From Chloroflexota bacterium (lineage in GTDB: Bacteria > Chloroflexota > Dehalococcoidia > Tepidiformales > Tepidiformaceae): a stretch of 19,053 nucleotides of DNA. Below the pieces are notes generated by a model. The model did no database searches. It saw nothing but the letters and a program-made list of their open reading frames with translations, and was not told where the DNA came from. Below, in pieces: positions 7,179-13,589 of this stretch. The translations under genes and the position numbers were made by a program. The stretch spans positions 1-19,053 of the forward strand of contig CAUJEQ010000063.1 of the NCBI GenBank assembly GCA_963169135.1, in the 5' to 3' direction. Within the stretch, counting starts at the first letter, position 1; each line of letters starts with the position of its first letter.

Positions 7179-7208
7179 AAGATGGGGCATCTCGGGGTGG
7201 GGTGTCAA
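7179..7208 (-). promoter_or_regulatory. Candidate promoter for the RIO leader
   Basis: Perfect -35 TTGACA (complement of 7203-7208), an 18-base spacer and CATCTT (complement of 7179-7184). The -10 matches consensus at only three positions, so the site is moderate. It would start transcription near 7172, before the AAGGAG of the small ORF. Confidence 0.4.
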
Positions 7209-7243
7209 TGGTGGGGTTCACGGCGGAGTGACCGAGCGAGTCG

Positions 7244-8317
7244 TCAGCCGGCGCCGAAGACTCGCTGGAGTTCGTAGGGCACGGCGGCCTCGAACTGGTC
7301 GAAGCCGCAGGCCTGCGGGGGCTTGTCGGTGCGCCAGCGTTTGAATGTCGCGGCATGGCGGAAGCGGTTGCCCTGGAGGTAGTCGAAGGCGACCTCGCAA
7401 ACGAGTTCCGGGCGGAGGCGCACCCAGGAGAGGTCCTTGCCGCCAGTCCAGCGGCTGGGGGTTCCGGGGGTGCGGCCCTGGCCGAACGACTGGCCCTCGT
7501 CCTGGGAGACGTAGGGCGCAAGGCCGGCCACCAGGTCGCGCTTTTCCTGTGTGCTGAAGCTCGATGTGTGGCCGACGTGGTGGAAAATGCCGTCATCGCT
7601 ATAGAGGCCGAGGAGGAGCGAGCCCACGGACTTGCCCTCCTCGCCGCGGTTCCAGCGAAAGCCGCCAACGACGCAGTCCGCCGTGCGCAGGTGTTTGATC
7701 TTGGCCATTGCGCGCTTGCCGGGCTGGTAAGTGTCGGAGAGCTTCTTGGCGATAACGCCGTCGAAGCCGGCGCCCTCGAAGCGGTCGAACCAGTCGAGTG
7801 CGAGTTCGCGGCCGGTGGTTGCGGGCGTGAGATAGGCGGGTGGCCTCACGCCGGCGAAGTATCGTTCGAGACGTGACCGGCGCTCGCCGAAGGGCGTCTT
7901 GAGCAGGTCGGCGGCGCCGTCACGGAGCATGTCGAAGGCGACGAAGGCAGCCGGGGTCTCGCGGGCGAGCATGCGGACGCGCGACTCAGCGGGATGGATG
8001 CGCATTTGGAGGGCGTCGAAGTCGAGGCCTTTCGGGCCCATGATGACGATTTCGCCGTCGAGGACGGCAGGGCCGGGGAGGGCGGCGGCGAGTCCGTCGA
8101 CGAGTTCGGGGAAGTAGCGAGCGAGGGGCTTGAGGTCACGCGACTGGAGGTAGGGCTGGCGGGCGCCATCGAAGAAGACGATGCAGCGGAAGCCGTCCCA
8201 CTTGGGTTCGAAGAGCCAGTCATCGCCCGTGGGGATTTCCGGGGTGAGTTTGGCGAGCATCGGGGGGATGGGGGTGGGGGTGTCCGAGTGACGAGTTCCG
8301 AGTTTCGAGCCAGGCAC
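7244..8317 (-). CDS. ATP-dependent DNA ligase (LigC/LigD-ligase type)
   Basis: A 357-residue (or 338 from the internal ATG) stand-alone ligase like mycobacterial LigC. Motifs in order: PPMLAKL, motif I FEPKWDGFR with adenylated Lys39, SRDLKPLARYFPEL, motif III LDGEIVI, FDML, motif IV GFDGVIAKKL, and motif V AMAKIKHLRTADCVV. An OB-fold follows (GSLLLGLY, WVRLRPELVCEVAFDYL, RHAATFKRWRTDK). It seals nicks using ATP and would partner the LigD polymerase on the opposite strand. GTG 8317 is preferred because homologues extend upstream of PPMLAK and CACAAT lies 6 bases before it. ATG 8260 is the alternative, in which case the heptamer repeat would lie in the leader. No polymerase or phosphoesterase domain is attached. 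Confidence 0.9.
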   Translation of the reverse strand: MPGSKLGTRHSDTPTPIPPMLAKLTPEIPTGDDWLFEPKWDGFRCIVFFDGARQPYLQSRDLKPLARYFPELVDGLAAALPGPAVLDGEIVIMGPKGLDFDALQMRIHPAESRVRMLARETPAAFVAFDMLRDGAADLLKTPFGERRSRLERYFAGVRPPAYLTPATTGRELALDWFDRFEGAGFDGVIAKKLSDTYQPGKRAMAKIKHLRTADCVVGGFRWNRGEEGKSVGSLLLGLYSDDGIFHHVGHTSSFSTQEKRDLVAGLAPYVSQDEGQSFGQGRTPGTPSRWTGGKDLSWVRLRPELVCEVAFDYLQGNRFRHAATFKRWRTDKPPQACGFDQFEAAVPYELQRVFGAG

Positions 8318-8356
8318 GGCGGGATTGTGGCGTATTGAGTTGCGAGTTGCGAGTGG
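8286..8356. repeat. Heptamer tandem repeat GAGTTNC in two clusters
   Basis: GAGTGAC, GAGTTCC and GAGTTTC run in exact 7-base phase at 8286-8306 (with a partial GAGCC following). GAGTTGC, GAGTTGC and GAGTGGG follow the same phase at 8337-8357. The two clusters are separated by 30 bases that include the proposed ligase start. It is not a CRISPR: units are too short and have no spacers. It resembles short tandem oligomer repeats found between genes. Confidence 0.6.
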
Positions 8357-8361
8357 GCCGG

Positions 8362-8871
8362 CTACCTGTCGGCGGAGAGGGCGGGGAGGCGGAGGCAATG
8401 CTCGCTCTTGCGACAGAGAGGGACGGGGGGCTGGAGGTTGGGGTCGGGGGTGCACTGGACGTCCCACTTCGGGACGAAGACCGGGGTGATGACGGTTCCC
8501 CTGAGGGAGGAGTCGAAGGCGTCGACGAAGACGGTGGAGCCGCCGTTTTCGCTCTTGTATTCGTTGGACGTTTCGCCGGGCTGCAGGACGCCGGTATCGA
8601 AAAAGGGCGGGTCTTCGGGAAAGAGGCTCGGGATGATGATGCGACGGGGCTCGTTACCGACGTTCTTGAAACGGACGAACTCGCGGTTCATGCGGCAGAT
8701 CGGCGGGTTGAAGCCGGCTTCGCTGACTTCGATGGTCTGCACCTCGTAGGCGCGGGTGGCATCGTGCGGCACGAGGCCCGGCGCCAGGAGGGCCAGGAGG
8801 CCCAGGAGTGGGAGAAGCCGGCGGATGATGGACACAACCGAAAGACTACGAGGCGTGGAAGTTTGCCGCAT
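8362..8871 (-). CDS. Secreted cupredoxin-like protein
   Basis: A 169-residue protein with a hydrophobic N-terminal export signal (RRLLPLLGLLALLAPGLVP, about residues 17-36) and no lipobox. The mature part looks like a beta-sandwich: VQTIEVSEAGFNPPICRMNREFVRFKNVGNEPRRIIIP, then GETSNEYKSENGGS. The opening EAGFNP...F.N.G..P is the usual cupredoxin pattern. The expected copper-site Cys/His/Met cluster near the end of the domain is not obvious, so copper binding is doubtful; His and two Cys appear only in a C-terminal tail (CRKSEHCLRL). ATG 8871 is used; GTG about 36 bases in would be an alternative. A 390-base leader may precede it (see the region 8872-9332). Confidence 0.65.
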   Translation of the reverse strand: MRQTSTPRSLSVVSIIRRLLPLLGLLALLAPGLVPHDATRAYEVQTIEVSEAGFNPPICRMNREFVRFKNVGNEPRRIIIPSLFPEDPPFFDTGVLQPGETSNEYKSENGGSTVFVDAFDSSLRGTVITPVFVPKWDVQCTPDPNLQPPVPLCRKSEHCLRLPALSADR

Positions 8872-8885
8872 CCGGGAGGGACGCG

Positions 8886-8918
8886 AACAGGCCCCGGAAT
8901 GACCGGGGCCTGTTTTCT
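8886..8918 (+). terminator. Perfect 12-bp hairpin with T-run on the plus strand
   Basis: AACAGGCCCCGG (8886-8897), loop AATGA, CCGGGGCCTGTT (8903-8914), then TTCTGTT (8912-8920). On the plus strand it looks like an intrinsic terminator, yet no plus-strand gene is upstream. On the minus strand it lies about 15 bases before the cupredoxin start and has no T-run after it. Confidence 0.6.
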
Positions 8919-9264
8919 GTTAACTCCTCCGCCGGGCACCGGGCGGTGCTTCGGTGGAGAGTGACCGCTGTGTTGACCAGGGCTCTATCGTATCCAGTGC
9001 CGCTCCTTGGAGGAGCGATCCGCATCGCGCCCGCCTCATGCAGGACTTTGTGCGATCGGGCATCACCAGTGAGGACTAAAGGGATACGTGCCCTCAGCGG
9101 TCGCCGTGCCTGGCCCGCTTAGTGCAGGCCGGACCTCTGCACAATCAGAACTCCGTAGACGGCATGCAGCTTGCTTCGCATATGCCTACCTCCGTCCAGA
9201 AAGCGACTTTCCCGGGTCCACTCCCTCTTCAGGAGCGGGGGATTTGTCGCAGGTCTCACCAGTC

Positions 9265-9292
9265 ACATTACTCCCGCCTGAAGGGTTGTCAA
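9265..9292 (-). promoter_or_regulatory. Strong promoter reading into the non-coding region
   Basis: Perfect -35 TTGACA (complement of 9287-9292), 16-base spacer and TAATGT (complement of 9265-9270). Transcription would start near 9258, at least 380 bases before the cupredoxin ATG. Confidence 0.6.
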
Positions 9293-9332
9293 GAGTCTTT
9301 GGGAGAAGGTAAACAGAAGAAATTGGGAAGGG

Positions 9333-9779
9333 TCAGCGGCGGATGGTGCGCAGCGCGAAGAGGTGGACCGAGACTGCAATCGCGACCGCAAACAGGGTAA
9401 GGCGGACCCAGAGGTTGTCGATGAAGAAGAACTCCGTGAACCCGATGCCGAGCCAGAGGGAGCCGATGGAGTAGGCCTTGGCGGCGAGTGTTGCACCACG
9501 CTCTTCGCGGTAGTCGCGCAAGTGACGGCCGAACCAGCGGTTGGTGGTGAGCCAGCGATAGGCGCCCGGCGAGCTCTTGCCGTAGCAGCCGGCGGCCATG
9601 AGGAAGAAGACGGTGGATGGGAGGAGCGGGAGAAAAACGCCCAGGATGCCGACGCCGACGAGGAGGCTTCCGAGCGCGACGAACAGCCAGCGGACGAGCC
9701 AATGGCGGCTGGGCGCCAGGAGCGCAATGGGAGACGAAGCTCCCAAATCTTTCATTTCGGCCAGGGAGGTCTCTGTCAC
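9333..9779 (-). CDS. DUF454 (YbaN-like) small membrane protein
   Basis: A 148-residue (140 from ATG 9755) inner-membrane protein of the YbaN/DUF454 family. The diagnostic segment is LVRWLFVALGSLLVGVGILGVFLPLLPSTVFFLMAAGCYGKSSP, followed by a cytoplasmic W..LR.YRE segment (NRWFGRHLRDYREERG) and a second hydrophobic pair (GIGFTEFFFIDNLWVRLTLFAVAIAVSVHLF). The function of the family is not known. GTG 9779 has CATACT nine bases upstream; ATG 9755 would shorten it by eight residues, and neither has a Shine-Dalgarno, so the start is uncertain. It is divergent from gpmA. Confidence 0.8.
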   Translation of the reverse strand: MTETSLAEMKDLGASSPIALLAPSRHWLVRWLFVALGSLLVGVGILGVFLPLLPSTVFFLMAAGCYGKSSPGAYRWLTTNRWFGRHLRDYREERGATLAAKAYSIGSLWLGIGFTEFFFIDNLWVRLTLFAVAIAVSVHLFALRTIRR

Positions 9780-9850
9780 GGCAGGTTCAGTATGCCACGG
9801 GGAGGCAGGGTGTGCGAGGGGTGTGCGGGGCTGCCAGGGAGCGGCACGCG

Positions 9851-9862
9851 TACAATCGGGGC
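9851..9862 (+). promoter_or_regulatory. -10 box for a probably leaderless gpmA transcript
   Basis: TACAAT (9851-9856) is five of six bases from TATAAT. It is followed by CGGGGC and then ATG 9863. Transcription from 6-7 bases downstream would begin at the ATG. No Shine-Dalgarno exists here. Confidence 0.5.
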
Positions 9863-10606
9863 ATGACGTACACACTTGTGCTGCTCCGCCACGGCGAGAG
9901 CACCTGGAACCAGGAAAACCGATTCACCGGCTGGACGGATGTCCCGCTCAATGAGAAGGGCCGCGGCGAGGCACGCGAGGCGGGCCGGCTGATGGCGGAC
10001 GCCGGGCTGCGGTTTGACGTCGTGCACACGTCGCTGCTGCGGCGGGCGATCGCCACCACGCAGATAGCGCTCGACGTGATGGACCAGCACTGGCTGCCGG
10101 TGAAGCGCTCATGGCGGCTGAACGAACGGCACTATGGGGCTTTGCAGGGGTTGAACAAGAAGGAGACCTCCGACCGGTACGGGCCGGACCAGGTGTTCGC
10201 GTGGCGGCGGGGGTATGACACGCCACCACCGCCGCTGGAGCTCAATGACGACCGGCACCCGGGCCACGAAGCGCGTTACGCGGCGCTCGCTCCGGACCTC
10301 GTGCCCGCGACCGAGTGCTTGAAGGACGTGGTCGAGCGGATGCTGCCGTACTGGTACGACGCCATCGTGCCGGACCTGCGGGCGGGGCAACGGGTGCTCA
10401 TCGGGGCCCACGGCAACAGCCTGCGCGCGCTGGTGAAGCACCTGGACGTGATCAGCGACGAAGCGATCCCGGAACTCAACATCCCGACCGGGATCCCGCT
10501 GGTCTACGAGCTGGGTGAAGACCTGCGGCCGGTTTCCTCCCGGTACCTGGGCGACCCGGAGGCGGCGAAGGCAGCGGCCGAGGCCGTGGCTCGGCAGGCG
10601 GGATAG
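9863..10606 (+). CDS. gpmA: 2,3-bisphosphoglycerate-dependent phosphoglycerate mutase
   Basis: A 247-residue protein, the normal length for the cofactor-dependent mutase, which interconverts 3- and 2-phosphoglycerate in glycolysis and gluconeogenesis. The phosphohistidine loop LLRHGESTWN places His10. HTSLLRRA carries Arg60/61, LNERHYGALQGLNK carries Glu88 and the substrate-binding stretch, and GAHGNSLRALVKHLD contains the second His (183). The C-terminal NIPTGIPLVYEL completes the family pattern. ATG 9863 gives the standard N-terminus and appears leaderless. It converges on the copper gene, with a hairpin between them. Confidence 0.97.
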   Translation: MTYTLVLLRHGESTWNQENRFTGWTDVPLNEKGRGEAREAGRLMADAGLRFDVVHTSLLRRAIATTQIALDVMDQHWLPVKRSWRLNERHYGALQGLNKKETSDRYGPDQVFAWRRGYDTPPPPLELNDDRHPGHEARYAALAPDLVPATECLKDVVERMLPYWYDAIVPDLRAGQRVLIGAHGNSLRALVKHLDVISDEAIPELNIPTGIPLVYELGEDLRPVSSRYLGDPEAAKAAAEAVARQAG

Positions 10607-10613
10607 GCAGCGG

Positions 10614-10646
10614 AAAACGAGGGCCGGGCAGAACCCCCGGCCCTCG
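10614..10646 (-). terminator. Intrinsic terminator between gpmA and the copper cluster
   Basis: CGAGGGCCGGG (10618-10628) pairs with CCCGGCCCTCG (10636-10646), loop CAGAACC. On the minus strand TTTT follows (complement of 10614-10617). It fits termination of the PCu(A)C transcript. It has no T-run for gpmA, but the hairpin could still help. Confidence 0.7.
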
Positions 10647-10677
10647 ATGCGGAGATGGTTGCGGGCGCCCGGTTAGC

Positions 10678-11721
10678 TCACTGGGCGGGCGTGGCGGTGG
10701 CCATGCCACCCATACCCTGTCCGTGCCCCATTCCCTGGCCGGCACCTTCCATCATGCCGGTGTGCGGCTTCGCCAGAGCGGTAATGGTGACGTCACCGGC
10801 CTTTTGGAAGGTGAGCGTGATGGTCACGATCTGGCCATCGGTCACCGGCTCTTTCAGGTCCAGCATCATGATGTGGTAGCTGCCCGGACGCAGGGTGACT
10901 TCGCCGTTCGCTGGGACCGGGAATCCGCCGTCCTTTGGCTGCATTTTCGAAGTTGCGCCATCGGAGACGACTTCGTGGAGCTGGACGCTGGCCGTCAGCG
11001 GCGTGCTGGCCGCAATGAGGGTGTCGGCCTCGCCGGTGTTGGTGATGACCATGTAGGCGGCCGTCACGGTATTTGCCGTCACGCGCACCCACTGGTCGCT
11101 GATGGTGAGGTTGCCGAAGGTGACGGGCCCCGGGGCGGCCACGGTGGTTGTCGTGGCCCCGGGGGTGGTCGAACTCATACCGCCGTGGTTCATGGGGCCG
11201 TTGCCCATATCCGGGGCGGCCTTGACGGGCGCCTCGATGGTTACTTCGCCGGCCTTTTCGAAGGTGAGGGTGAGCGAGACGGTCTCGCCGAGGGCAATCG
11301 GGGCCTTCAGGTCCATCATCATGATGTGGAAGCCGCCGGGCTTAAGTTCAAGCATGCCGTCGGCCGGGACGGGGAAGCCGCCGGGCTTCTCCTGCATCTT
11401 CGAGGAGGAGCCTTCGGTGATGACTTCGTGCAGCTGGACGGTGCTGGTGAGCGGCGTGGATGCCTTGACCAGCGCATCAGCCTCGCCGGAGTTGTGGACG
11501 GTGAGATATGCGGCAGAGACCTCGTTCGTGGTGGGGCGGACCCACTCGCCGGAGATGGTCAGATTGCCGAGTTTCGTGCCGGCGGTGACTGCCGGCGTGG
11601 AATCACCGTTGGCGTCATCCTCGTCGTCATCGCCACCGCAGGCGACGGCGACGAGGGCAACGGAGAGTGCCATGAGCATGATGAGCGCGGCTATCGGGCC
11701 GCGACGGAGTGTGCCTTTCAA
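10678..11721 (-). CDS. Tandem PCu(A)C-domain copper chaperone lipoprotein
   Basis: A 347-residue lipoprotein: basic start KGTLRRGPIAAL, hydrophobic core, lipobox AVAC (Cys28) and an acidic linker. Two full PCu(A)C (DUF461) domains follow, each with H-x10-M and H-x-M. The first has QLHEVITEGSSSKM and GGFHIMMMDL, the second QLHEVVSDGATSKM and GSYHIMMLDL. Between them is a Met/His linker (PDMGNGPMNHGGM), and the tail is again Met/His-rich (HTGMMEGAGQGMGHG). PCu(A)C proteins carry Cu(I) outside the membrane and hand it to the CuA centre of cytochrome oxidase, often with SCO1, which is the next gene. Start TTG 11721 overlaps the SCO1 stop (TTGA) and places the signal peptide correctly; an ATG at 11769 is the alternative. 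Confidence 0.92.
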   Translation of the reverse strand: MKGTLRRGPIAALIMLMALSVALVAVACGGDDDEDDANGDSTPAVTAGTKLGNLTISGEWVRPTTNEVSAAYLTVHNSGEADALVKASTPLTSTVQLHEVITEGSSSKMQEKPGGFPVPADGMLELKPGGFHIMMMDLKAPIALGETVSLTLTFEKAGEVTIEAPVKAAPDMGNGPMNHGGMSSTTPGATTTTVAAPGPVTFGNLTISDQWVRVTANTVTAAYMVITNTGEADTLIAASTPLTASVQLHEVVSDGATSKMQPKDGGFPVPANGEVTLRPGSYHIMMLDLKEPVTDGQIVTITLTFQKAGDVTITALAKPHTGMMEGAGQGMGHGQGMGGMATATPAQ

Positions 11722-12368
11722 TTCGGTTCGTATCCCTTCTTCACGAGCAATGGAAGATCGTTGAGCCATTCGGCCTGGCCCATGCCCGAGGGGTAGACCA
11801 GGTAGGCGATGTTGTCGGTGGTGAACGCCATCACGTAGGCGGCGTGGTTGACGGCGTAGTTGCCGCCGCCGAGGTCGGTGCGGCTCGCGGGCTGGAGGCC
11901 GAGGGCGATCTGGAAGTCGTCCATGAGGTCGCGCGGCCCGGTAAGTCCAACGAAGTTCTCGTCGAACGTGTCGAGGTATCCCTTGAGGACTTCGGGCGAA
12001 TCGCGTTCGGGGTCGGCGGTCGCAAAGACGACCTTGACCTTGCTCGAGACATCGTCGGGGAGCTTCTTGAGCGCCTCGCTCATTTCGTAGAGGTGCGTGG
12101 GGCAGATGTCGGGACAGTGGGTGTAACCGACATAGAGGAGGGTGATGTAGCCCTCGGTCTCCTTCCGCAGGTCGTACTTCTCGCCTTCCTCGTCGAGGAG
12201 GACGGCGTCGGGCTTTTCAATCGGCGGGGCGACGACGGCGCCCATATAGGAAGCGGCGTCGCCAGAATCATTGTCGTCGCTGTCGTCATCGCCGCCACAG
12301 GCGGTGAGGGCGAAGGCAGTGATGAGGACGCCCAGCGCGAGGGCCGCGTAGCGGGCGGGCTTGTGCAT
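11718..12368 (-). CDS. SCO1/SenC-family copper chaperone lipoprotein
   Basis: A 216-residue lipoprotein with lipobox LTAC (Cys24) and an acidic post-cysteine linker. The thioredoxin-fold SCO domain follows: copper ligands CPDIC (Cys85, Cys89) in YVGYTHCPDICPTHL, and the distal His in YAVNHAAYVMAF (His175). ATADPERDSPEVLKGYL is the family helix segment. SCO proteins deliver copper or reduce the CuA cysteines of cytochrome c oxidase subunit II. The residue before the distal His is Asn rather than the usual Asp. ATG 12368 is preceded by TGGAG about 9 bases upstream (minus strand). The stop overlaps the PCu(A)C start, which implies coupled translation. A palindrome (12437-12454) upstream may be an operator. 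Confidence 0.93.
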   Translation of the reverse strand: MHKPARYAALALGVLITAFALTACGGDDDSDDNDSGDAASYMGAVVAPPIEKPDAVLLDEEGEKYDLRKETEGYITLLYVGYTHCPDICPTHLYEMSEALKKLPDDVSSKVKVVFATADPERDSPEVLKGYLDTFDENFVGLTGPRDLMDDFQIALGLQPASRTDLGGGNYAVNHAAYVMAFTTDNIAYLVYPSGMGQAEWLNDLPLLVKKGYEPN

Positions 12369-12436
12369 GGCTAACTCCAGGAGATGTGGCTGCGAGGCGC
12401 GGGAACCCCGGCAGCCGGTGGGAACCACCGCTCGTG

Positions 12437-12454
12437 ATGATCTTCACAGATCAT
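12437..12454. promoter_or_regulatory. Palindrome ATGATCT-N4-AGATCAT, candidate operator
   Basis: ATGATCT (12437-12443), TCAC, AGATCAT (12448-12454) is a perfect 7-4-7 dyad in an AT-rich island of this GC-rich region. It lies about 70-85 bases before the SCO1 ATG, in the only long gap of the copper cluster. It is not a copy of the CopY or CsoR boxes I know, so the regulator is unassigned. Confidence 0.4.
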
Positions 12455-12477
12455 ACGCCCCGCGAGTGAGGACGGAT

Positions 12478-12519
12478 GGCCCTACGAGTGTGACCAGATG
12501 GTACCGAACTCATAGGGCC
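12478..12519. repeat. Large inverted repeat after the His-tailed lipoprotein gene
   Basis: GGCCCTACGAGT (12478-12489) pairs with ACTCATAGGGCC (12508-12519) with one mismatch, around an 18-base loop that contains ACC-AGAT-GGT. It lies just past the stop of the 12527-13009 gene. No T-run follows on either strand. It may be a transcript-end hairpin, or an intercistronic stabilising structure between that gene and SCO1. Confidence 0.45.
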
Positions 12520-12526
12520 ACCCGGA

Positions 12527-13009
12527 TCAATGGGTGTGACCGTCGTCTTCGCCAAGACCAGCAGCCTCGTAGAGGTGCTCCCACACGGCACCAGAGAACT
12601 CGTGCTGGGCGATGTGGACTTTCGTCGACGCTTCGCTAACACGGGTCATGTCTGGTGACTCGGCATCGAGTACTTCGGCGAAATCGCCGAAGAGGGTGGC
12701 GAGCGCATCGGCCTGGGCCTCGAGGTCATCGTTCGGCCAGGCGGTGAGCTGTACCAGTGCCTGCATGCGAATCGTGGTGGTCCTGGCGGTAGCCGGGATC
12801 TTCTTCTCCTGTTGGATGGCATCGTCGATTTCGTGGAAGCCCGCGTTATCAAGGATGTTGATTGCGGTGAGGACTGCTGCGTCACCGGAGGGGGAAGCTC
12901 CGGTATCGGCATCATCACCACACGCGCCGAAGGCGAGGATAGCGATCGCGGAGAGAGCGGCGAACGCCATGAGCGCCAGGTGGCGCGGGAAGATCGTGGT
13001 CATATCCAT
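12527..13009 (-). CDS. His-tailed lipoprotein of unknown function in the copper cluster
   Basis: A 160-residue lipoprotein: hydrophobic signal, lipobox FGAC (Cys30), a short acidic linker, then a helical, charged domain (AVLTAINILDNAGFHEIDDAIQQEKKIPATARTTTIRMQALVQLT). The chain ends in EDDGHTH. His and Met occur in positions that could bind metal (TTIRMQ; HIAQHEF), but no known family is recognised. Its place between the His/Cys-rich membrane protein and SCO1 suggests a role in copper handling; that is inference. ATG 13009 has AGGGA nearby; the internal ATG 13003 is an equal choice. Confidence 0.7.
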   Translation of the reverse strand: MDMTTIFPRHLALMAFAALSAIAILAFGACGDDADTGASPSGDAAVLTAINILDNAGFHEIDDAIQQEKKIPATARTTTIRMQALVQLTAWPNDDLEAQADALATLFGDFAEVLDAESPDMTRVSEASTKVHIAQHEFSGAVWEHLYEAAGLGEDDGHTH

Positions 13010-13078
13010 GTTCCCTGTGGAGCTGGGAGACGCGATGCGCCTCGTGTGCGAGCAATAGGGGCTCGCCTGGACACCCTC

Positions 13079-13477
13079 TCAGGCGTGGGCGAGCGCTCGC
13101 GGGGGTTCCAGCTCCGGGGAAGGAGTGAAGCCTTCGCCCGGCACCCACCAGCGGAGGGCAAGCAGGACGAAGAGGCCGCCAGCGCCAAAGAGCGCAAGGG
13201 TTTCGTTCAGGATGGCGAAGCTGACGCCGGCAGTGGCGGGGACGTCGCTGCAGGTGGCCGCATCAGCGTGGCAATGACTGGCGTGATCGTGCCCCTCGTT
13301 GGCGGCGCCTGCCGGGGCCGCAGGGGAGGACCCGGGGATAGCGACGTAATAGCCGGTACCGGGGATGGGGATCTGCCCGGGCCAGTGCCCGAAGAACGTG
13401 AGGGTAGGCAGGAGCGCGAGGACGAGGATCCAGGACGCACGACGCCTGCCGGCCGGGGATGCGAAGCGAACTCCCAC
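13079..13477 (-). CDS. Small membrane protein with His/Cys-rich periplasmic loop
   Basis: A 132-residue protein with two hydrophobic segments (about residues 14-31 and 84-111) and, between them, an extracytoplasmic loop carrying EGHDHASHCHADAATC (His63, 65, 68, 70; Cys69, 76). Such clusters bind Cu or Zn. No named domain is recognised. It is the first gene of the cluster that ends with SCO1 and PCu(A)C, so a role in copper acquisition or buffering is likely. GTG 13477 directly follows TAGGCT-TATAAC, which would give a leaderless mRNA. The spacing to the next gene (69 bp) allows an operon. Confidence 0.7.
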   Translation of the reverse strand: MGVRFASPAGRRRASWILVLALLPTLTFFGHWPGQIPIPGTGYYVAIPGSSPAAPAGAANEGHDHASHCHADAATCSDVPATAGVSFAILNETLALFGAGGLFVLLALRWWVPGEGFTPSPELEPPRALAHA

Positions 13478-13489
13478 GTTATAAGCCTA
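13478..13489 (-). promoter_or_regulatory. -10 box for a leaderless copper-cluster transcript
   Basis: On the minus strand TAGGCT is followed by TATAAC and then GTG at 13477. TAGGCT is placed six bases before the start codon, and TATAAC adjoins it. No clear -35 is seen. Confidence 0.4.
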
Positions 13490-13589
13490 GCACCCGGACG
13501 GCATATGGCACGAAACAAAGGTCACATCGGCGGGGGGCTTGCGCCATACCGGTACACTCCCCGCTCAGAGTCGGGACTGGAGGCGTGTC

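Larger units (their letters stand above)
8872..9332. other. Non-coding region, rich in hairpins
   Basis: No convincing gene lies here: frames are short, unconserved and lack start signals. On the minus strand a strong promoter opens a sequence with several stems (GTGCAG/CTGCAC, CGCTCCT/AGGAGCG, CUGGUGAG/CUCACUGG with two G-U pairs, GGCAT/ATGCC). These are followed by a perfect 12-bp hairpin just before the cupredoxin ATG. It could be a long structured 5' leader, a non-coding RNA gene or a mobile-element end. I do not match it to 6S RNA, tmRNA, RNase P, SRP or a cobalamin riboswitch. Confidence 0.45.

Noticed and set aside
8286..8357. CRISPR array
   Set aside because: Repeat unit is 7 bases with no spacers and no cas genes in the window.
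9088..9312. 74-codon plus-strand frame in the non-coding region
   Set aside because: No ribosome-binding site, no recognisable domain, and a strong promoter points the other way through it.
8872..9332. IS110-type element end or another insertion sequence
   Set aside because: No transposase, no terminal repeats and no target duplication were seen; kept only as speculation within the finding on this region.
10723..11796. 357-codon plus-strand frame
   Set aside because: Antisense to the PCu(A)C gene, whose motifs, lipobox and terminator are convincing.
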